DNA of 64,000 nt. It comes from Kappaphycus alvarezii (Eukaryota; Rhodophyta; Florideophyceae; Gigartinales; Solieriaceae). The notes under the pieces were generated by a model. It ran no database searches, was not told the origin of the DNA, and was given only the letters and a program-made list of their open reading frames with translations. Made by a program: the position numbers and the translations under genes. The DNA is taken from the NCBI GenBank assembly GCA_002205965.3, contig NADL03000665.1, forward strand, positions 248,001 to 312,000, written 5' to 3'. Positions 57,382 to 64,000 of the stretch are shown piece after piece (position 1 is the first letter of the stretch; each line of letters opens with the position of its first letter).

Positions 57382-57391
57382 GTCCTGTACA
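57382..57391. repeat. LINE target-site duplication, right
   Basis: GTCCTGTACA, identical to 53313-53322, followed directly by GTACTG. It marks the 5' end of the minus-strand LINE. Confidence 0.7.
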
Positions 57392-57525
57392 GTACTGAAT
57401 TTCTCGCCTCCCAATCTCAGCAGCGACTCTCCGAGCAGTTTTCACCGCGCCCAAGCGAGATTCGGCCATTGGCAGAGTGACCAGTTCCATGCCGATTGGT
57501 CACTCTTGACCTACTGTACTGTACA

Positions 57526-57784
57526 GGGGAAAAGGTGACCTTTTATTCAAATGCACAATGAGGGGACCGAGCGGTCCCAGCTGGACCTAGTGGGGCTCAA
57601 CAGGGCTGAATTGACGCTGGTTGATCATAACGGCAGTGTAGCGTTGCACGAAGGCAGACAACGTGGTGCGAAGAGCACAAAACTCCGTGAATGCGGGCTT
57701 GCCTCGCCTAGCGGCGAAACAAGTTGCGATGTCTTGGAGGAGTTGAAGGCCGGTGATGTCAATCTGGCCATAAACATCGAAGGC
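57526..57784 (-). mobile_element. 5'-truncated LINE tail
   Basis: Minus reading AFDVYGQIDITGLQLLQDIA, CFAARRGKPAFTEFCALRTT, FVQRYTAVMINQRQFSPVEP and a stop. It matches the end of the 53-57 kb LINE (GFDTHGALG, LGKIAALFSTRRG, EYDRLVTTLYSLVLQ). The 3' end carries TTGAATAAAAGG, like AATAAAGG of the large copy. Both ends abut GTACTGT or TGTACAGTACAG repeats. It is a typical 5' truncation from incomplete reverse transcription. Confidence 0.75.
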
Positions 57785-57804
57785 ACAGTACAGTACCACA
57801 GTAT

Positions 57805-57840
57805 TCCGATGTACAGTACAGTACTGTACTGTACATCGGA
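57805..57840. repeat. Perfect 36-bp palindrome
   Basis: TCCGATGTACAGTACAGT is followed immediately by its exact reverse complement, giving an inverted repeat without a loop. It is part of the GTAC-type sequence flanking the truncated LINE and could form a cruciform. Confidence 0.9.
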
Positions 57841-57939
57841 TCAAAGGGTATCAAACGGGCTCAGGTAACTTATCTAAGAACAAAATAAATCATTATATAT
57901 CTCAGAGATTCAGAGACGAATACAAGAAATTCTTTGGGG

Positions 57940-60900
57940 CCCTAGGCGGGTGTTGGAATGAATATCTCTCAGAGTGCTTCTATGTTTGCCAGGACTATAT
58001 CTTGGCACCGGCACAACGCCTTAAATACCTACACCACCTTCTTACCGGAAACGCAAAACGTTTCTGCACTCGATACGTGCAGGGAAATTTCCAAGCCTTC
58101 AGTCAGTATATCAAAGTTTTACACGAAGAATATAACTAGGCATCTCGCCAGAACCGCAAAGCCACGTGACCCCGAAGCCTGAAAGTTAGCCAGTTCCTTA
58201 CTCCGGATTGTACTGCAAGTGACGCTATTGAAAAGGTTCATTAGGAGATATCGAAATTTGCACCTCAGGCCCCGTAACATTCCAGATCTAAGAGGCACAA
58301 AGTGGAGTACCTTTAATCCGCTGTTATTGGATGCTCTTGGGCCAAGGATGCTTGCATTCGGGCAAACACAGGTGATTTCTATTACCAAGCCCGCTATACT
58401 CAGCTGGTCATCGGCCTATAGTTCGAGAAGGAAGAGAAATTGGGACAAATGATGGATCTGGAAAGTCTTTGTTTTTCTTTGGTTAATGAGATTGATCCAG
58501 TACTGCGCAGAAGAGTTTTTGGGTCTCTCTATAATGGACAGATACGCTATGCTCGAGATCCCAACAATGTCCGTAGGAGCCATAGATATGAAACGCATGG
58601 AAAATCAACGACTCTATACAATCAAAGGTCGAAATGCGATATGCGCGCTACAAAGGAATCAGTGGAAATATATAAACATTAGCTGCTTGGGATGTGGCAG
58701 TCGAGCACAAAGTCCCTGAGTGCCCCGAGCCCCTCTCACGAAATATTTCTGGTAAGGTACAATGTTACCAAAACAGGTTCTCGAAGGATCCTACAAAGGC
58801 CTCGATACAGGTTTTCTTTGAGCTTTGCGCCGAGTTAGAGAGACAAAATATAGATGACGATCTTAGCTGATGATGACTCGGAAAGAAATGAATTCCAGTC
58901 CGCTGAAGATTTCTGTTGCGGTATCATGGATAGCGATGCTGACTCAAGCGACCTTGGCGGGCACATGTCACGAGATGATTTACATGACGAGTCCAATAAA
59001 GTACATGAGCAATGTTTCTCACGATTCTCTCTTTCTGGATCACCAGATCCTTCCCTGTCGAATGTGCTGGAGACTTTTCGGAGAGGAGTACTTAAAAGGC
59101 CGAAATACTCCTAGAAACTGTAAACTATGAAAATCAGAATCAACGCGCCACAAAGGAGTTGTATTAAGCCTCTTGACTCGAAAATGCAAAGATGTAAGAA
59201 AAATTAGAACACATTCCGCTCAGATCCAAAAGCGTTCGAGATGCTAAATATCACCCATGACGGGACCAGAATGAGGAGTCGCACGAAGAAATTTCACAGA
59301 ATAATCCTCTATACAGGGGCTTTAAAATCCGTCATTTGGAAAGCCCAAGCCAATGCTTACTTTAGATTAGTGGGAATCATATTCAAACGACAACCGCAGC
59401 ACTCACTTCAAAGTTTGGGTTGGCTTTTTCACGAGTATTGTTAAAATACCCATAAGGATTCCGACCCCAGATGGTGGCTTCATATGCATCAAAGTGGATG
59501 TGGTAGGTGCAAACATACCGTTACTGATCGGACTAGAAATAATCAAATTTCATAAACTGATTGTCGATAACGTCGAAAACGTACTGGTATCGAATTCAGC
59601 AAATTAGAAAATGCCAATTGTAGGAAAAATAGGACACCTGTACGTCGAATGGGATTTTAGTACGATTCTGTTGATGATGACTCGGCTGAAGCGCCCCAAC
59701 CTTCACTTCTTTCATTCATCGACAGGGAAATTATTTAATCTGATATCAAGAGCCCAGTCAGAGCAGACAACACCTGAAACTCGTAAATTAATTGAGGAGA
59801 TCAGGGAGTACTACAAAACATGTCAGCGCTTTGAGCCAAGGCTGAGATCGTTCCAGGTTATTATACCAAGCTGCATAGTTTTCAATCAGGTGATTTCCTT
59901 GGATATCATGTGTCTCAATAATTTACATGTACTGCATGTAGTAGACACACAATCGCACCTCTCGGACGCAATGTTGCTGAACTGTCTGTCAACACAGGCA
60001 GTATAGAATGCCTTCCTTGAGTGTTAGTCAACGATATACGTAGGCCACCCTGATCGGATGCGCGTTAACCAAGGAAGTCAGTTCGTATCGCAGTCATTGA
60101 AGGATCTTTTGAAGGAAAGCGAAATTAAACTCTCCCTATCAGGCGTTGAGAGTAACAATTCTATTGAACCAGGGAAACGATATCATTGTCCTCAGTCCCG
60201 AATATACCTGAAGATAAGATATTCAGAGCCAGTACTTGAGCCTAAATTCTCCGTAAGGCCTAGGATCAAAGCAATTAATGATACAATGAAACCCGATGGA
60301 TTGCTTTCCGTCCTTTGTTTTCCTCGGTACTATGCCAAAATTCTCCTCCACTAATATTCAGCCCCTAAACCAGGCTGAACGAATGAAAGCACTACAGATG
60401 GATGGGGTGGAAATGGAAACGATGACATCTAAACTAAGGGTCCAGACCGCATTGAACTCCCAGATACCAAATGCCTCCAGAAATGAGTTAAATGAGGGAC
60501 AGAAAGTACTTGATTATCGCGAGAACGCTAAAGCATACAAGTGGGCGGGGCCAGGCGAGATCACTCGTATTGAAGATAAGAAATTACTCAGCGATCTTAA
60601 TGGATCAGAATTTCAACGCTATAGGTCACAAGTAAAGTACTACTTTGATGCTACATCTGGAGAATTTATAAGAACCCACGTTACCGAATTTACCCATCCT
60701 ATGGATCCAAGGTGCTACTCTCGAGCCTTTAGAGAGGCCAAAGATATAGAGCTACAGGGGATAATTAAGAAAATATCTTGGAAAAAAGTATTAAAGAAGG
60801 ATGTACCCACTGAATCCAACATATTGACCTGAAGATTCGTGATTTCAATGAAGAATATGGGTACCGAGGAATACCCGAAAGCTAGGAAAGAAAAGAGATT

Positions 60901-62150
60901 GATATCTCTTTTCTTTGGCCTCGTAACCCTGAACCACAAACCATAATGCTACCTCTATGAGCCAAAGTTCAACGAGAACTCTAGTAGCGGTAGCAGCGAT
61001 ACTTTTATTCGACATCTGGTCGCAATACGTAAAGCAAGCGTATGTGCAGCCCAAGGGAAACCTTTTGAGAAATGTTTACTTGAAATCTCCTAAGGAACTC
61101 GTGATATCTGAAGGATTTCCGCTTGAGCTAGTTATGCCCCTGTACGGACTTTCAGACTCTGTAAACTACTGGAACAGGACTATGAGTCTTAAATTAAGGC
61201 ATGACTTAGAAATGAAGACTTCTAATGGTGATCTCTCGGTATTTACGAAAAATGAACCTTTTATGCTGGTAGTGATGATCAGGATGTATGTGGATGACTC
61301 ATTAGTCTGCGGGAATGATCAGTTTAAGAAACTGAGTATGAAACCGCTTCGCAAATTTATATCGAGAGAGAGGGAGTACGTTGATACCATATTTGTGGGT
61401 TTGAGAGTCCAAAATCCAATTTTAGTTTCGAGCTCAGTCAACACTAATATTCAAATAGTCTCAATATACTTCAATATGATGGAAACTTCTCAGATTTTAG
61501 GTCATTAAGACACAAACTGGCTTGGATTACGCATAAAATGCCGGGGATATTGCGCAGTCATCATGACCGCGTCAAGTAACTGAGGGTTGGTTCTCTGGAG
61601 AAGACATAAATTGAATCAACTTAGTCGTCCGGCACGTGAAGAATGACCCACTTATACCTCTCAAGTACTATAACTTCAACACACTGAGGTTGGATGTCTA
61701 TGCGGACTCTCCTTCATAATGACAATACGTCGCAATTAGGATGCATTGTGCTCATTACGGACAAATCCGACAGTTGCAATGTACTGACGTACTCAAATCG
61801 CAAAAGCGGATGAGTAACACGTTCTGCCCTAGGTGCGGTATTTTACGCCTTCGCTGACGCCTCTGATGCAGCTTAAATAATCAAGCACGATTTACAATCA
61901 ATCCTGGGAACAATGGTACCCTTATCAATGTTCACGGACTCTAAAAGCCTATTAGATGTGATCAGAAAGTGCTCTTTAACCCTGAAGAAACCACTGATGA
62001 TAGACGTAACCATTGTACGTCAAGCGCACCAGAGAAATGAGATACGTCATGTCGGCACTGCGCGAACTTCGAACAATCCTGCTGATGGGTTTACGAAGGT
62101 TGGTAAATGCAAAAGCACGCAGCAGAGTCCTTTCCTAAAACATATTTGAT
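57940..62150 (+). mobile_element. Ty1/Copia retrotransposon, old and broken
   Basis: Recognised parts in order: a gag-like region (about 58.0-59.1 kb), a protease-like region near 59.45-59.6 kb, and an integrase from 59.6 to 60.4 kb with CKTCQRF, VVDTQSHLSDAM and MRVNQGSQFVSQSLKDLLKE. The RT spans 60.75-61.5 kb with WKKVLKKDVPTESNIL, LFDIWSQYVKQAYVQ, LYGLSD and the YVDD box in RMYVDDSLVCGN. RNase H lies at 61.7-62.1 kb with SMFTDSKSLLDVI and NPADGFTK. Integrase before RT makes it Copia. Many breaks, so it looks ancient. No LTRs could be matched by eye. Confidence 0.8.
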
Positions 62151-64000
62151 TTACCAGTTGAACAAGTGATCCTACGATCGAATGTGTAATAGAGAAAGAA
62201 TATGGGCAAGAAAGGGAGTATAGAAAATTCTACGCAAATTTGTTTTGCGCGCAGAATAAAGCATACTGTAGTCCTCGCCTCTTTACCATTTTATGAGGGT
62301 TTTATTGTACTCTACCCATACAGCAGATGTTATATTGATATTTCTATCTATGCTAGTTCTGTCTAGGCCATATAATCTATGAATACTTATGGATACTCTA
62401 GAAAGCTTTTTATCTTCGTAAACACATCTTCTCGCGCATTCCGGGGATAGTCGACTGTGAACGTTTTTTTATAAGTATTACGACTGCCGCACTCTGGTGA
62501 GTAAATGGGCAAACAATTCATCGATCTCCAGCTCAGATCCAGCTAGCAAAAACACTTCTTCTTTCAGAATCGCCAACAATCACCACTTTGTATTATTTTA
62601 CCTTGGATTTTACGATAATACTTGCCATCGCTAAATTCTGCCAGGCTTCTCAATCAAAAACTTTTAGTATTCCCCTTTTTTCGTGGTCCTAAGCCAGCTT
62701 TTTCGGTAAAATTAGGGGTTGCTGCTGCTCAGTGCTCTCTAGCATATTCCGGGCCACAACCGACCGTACCTTTCAAATACTAAGGCAACCCACATTCTCC
62801 TTCGTCTCTATAAAAGGGAGGAATGTGCGGGATGTTGGGATTAAATGGGGTGGCTTACTTAAATATATGGTTTTTTTGGTTTACTGCGAGTTGAACATAG
62901 AATGAAATTCCCATTAGCCTTTGCAGTATCGCGGCGGCGGAGAGAACACTACGGTGAGATATAAAGCACTATGGAGTGGCAACTAAAAGGTAGCTGCGAT
63001 CCCTGTTGCATAAATGTCTCTGTTTCACCACTGTGTACTGTAATTGAGACTCCATCGCTGTCGTTATTCCAGTTCTCTATTACACAGTGGTGTAACAGAG
63101 AACTTGGATATTTATCTTGTTCTGTGATTTTTTTATCCGACGGGGGTTCATATCTAACCTTCTTATTTGTGCGTAGCCTATTTACTTGACGTAGCAACAA
63201 GCTACAGGTCTTTATGGTAATTCTTTTAGTAGTTAAACTTTATCAGTTCCAAATATCTAGTTACTCCTGTATTTTTCAATTAGTGAGCTAGAATATACAT
63301 TTACTACGCCAGAGCTACAGTACTGGCTATAAAAGGGGCGGGTCTTCTGGATTCTTGGGGGAATCTAGCTATACTCCATTTACATGTTGCCCCTAATTTT
63401 CCGAAAAACATTTCTAGCGCCTTCTCTAATCCTTTATCAGCGCCACGGCCGCCGCACTCTCTGTTTAACCAATGATCCTTCACAATAAATAACTCTGTCT
63501 ACCCCTTGAATAGCTCAACTCATGCCTTCTCAGGCCACTTTGCTCGGTAACGACCTGAGCCTAGGCGCAAGGCATCCCGTTATCGAACCCCAGTCGCACC
63601 CGGAACATAAGACAATTCGAGATATCAGAGCAAGGGGCACTGCCGGCCAGCAACGATGGGGAGGATGTGGGGTGATTTAATATTTGAAAGGTGTGGTGGG
63701 TTGTGGCCCGTAATATTCTAGAGGGTGCTAGGATAACTTCAGTTTCACTTTCGTGAGCCTGCTGGTCCCATCTCATCTCATAGTGAGAACCTTCAGCCCC
63801 TTTACGAGCTTGAAAAAAGCCCACACGGAGAAGCTACGAAGACATCAGGGGTTTCAGTAGTTTTAATAGCCAGGTTACTTGTAGGAACGGGTTCGTCCCC
63901 GTTTCTATCTCCACGCTCGGAATGTGGCATCCCGATTCGTTCTCTCACATTAAGGAGGTGGCCTGATCGGTCGCTAACCCGAGTCTTGGATTAATATTTC
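62151..64000. other. No recognised gene
   Basis: Short frames only. Two TATA-like boxes, TATAAAAGGG near 62812 and TATAAAAGGGG near 63331, each precede mixed AT/GC sequence with CTCTGT and AATAAATAA elements, which suggests solo-LTR or promoter debris. No boundary or partner copy was found in the window. Confidence 0.45.

Noticed and set aside
63540-63640. tRNA-like GGTTCGAT box on the minus strand
   Set aside because: The T-stem does not pair and no A box or acceptor stem fits, so it is not a tRNA gene.
1-64000. CRISPR arrays, bacterial operons, rRNA genes
   Set aside because: No regularly spaced repeats, no ribosome-binding-site/operon structure and no rRNA-like sequence were seen; the content is eukaryotic.

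Overview
This is a eukaryotic nuclear window dominated by transposable elements, with one small island of host genes. The best guess is a multicellular (florideophyte-like) red alga. The reasons are intron-poor host genes, a secreted protein with a hedgehog-type Hint domain, and a mix of piggyBac, DIRS-like, Gypsy, Copia and restriction-like-endonuclease LINEs. This rests on family resemblance read by eye, so another alga or an oomycete-like protist is not excluded.

Layout. 1-7.6 kb: pieces of LINEs on both strands that keep parts of the reverse transcriptase, the C-terminal endonuclease and its tail. 7.8-9.9 kb: a decayed piggyBac copy. 9.9-17.2 kb: AT-rich sequence with no recognisable gene. 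17.3-19.1 kb: a second, different piggyBac relic. 19.9-23.4 kb: a relic of a DDE transposase whose family I cannot name. 26.8-27.6 kb: a Harbinger-type relic. 29.7-33.7 kb: an old DIRS-like element. 34.68-43.73 kb: a nearly complete, young-looking Ty3/Gypsy element with about 1.49-kb LTRs and a 5-bp target duplication. It has two unusual additions: an acidic ORF inside the LTR, and two diverged copies of an unrecognised domain between integrase and the 3' LTR.

45.6-52.4 kb is the host island. It holds a secreted Hint protein (+), a 726-residue unknown protein (+), and a PP2A B''-type regulatory subunit with an EF hand (-) that converges on the unknown gene. 53.3-57.4 kb: an almost full-length LINE on the minus strand with two ORFs that overlap by ATGA, flanked by a 10-bp direct repeat that lies in GTAC-rich simple sequence. 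A 5'-truncated LINE of related type follows at 57.5-57.8 kb, also between GTAC repeats. 57.9-62.2 kb: an old Ty1/Copia relic. 62.2-64 kb: nothing recognised.

The host genes show no obvious shared pathway. The transposons are mostly dead; the Gypsy element and the 53-57 kb LINE look the most recent. The most interesting items are the Gypsy accessory domain pair, the two-ORF LINE with its GTAC-repeat insertion pattern, the Hint protein, and the unnamed DDE family.
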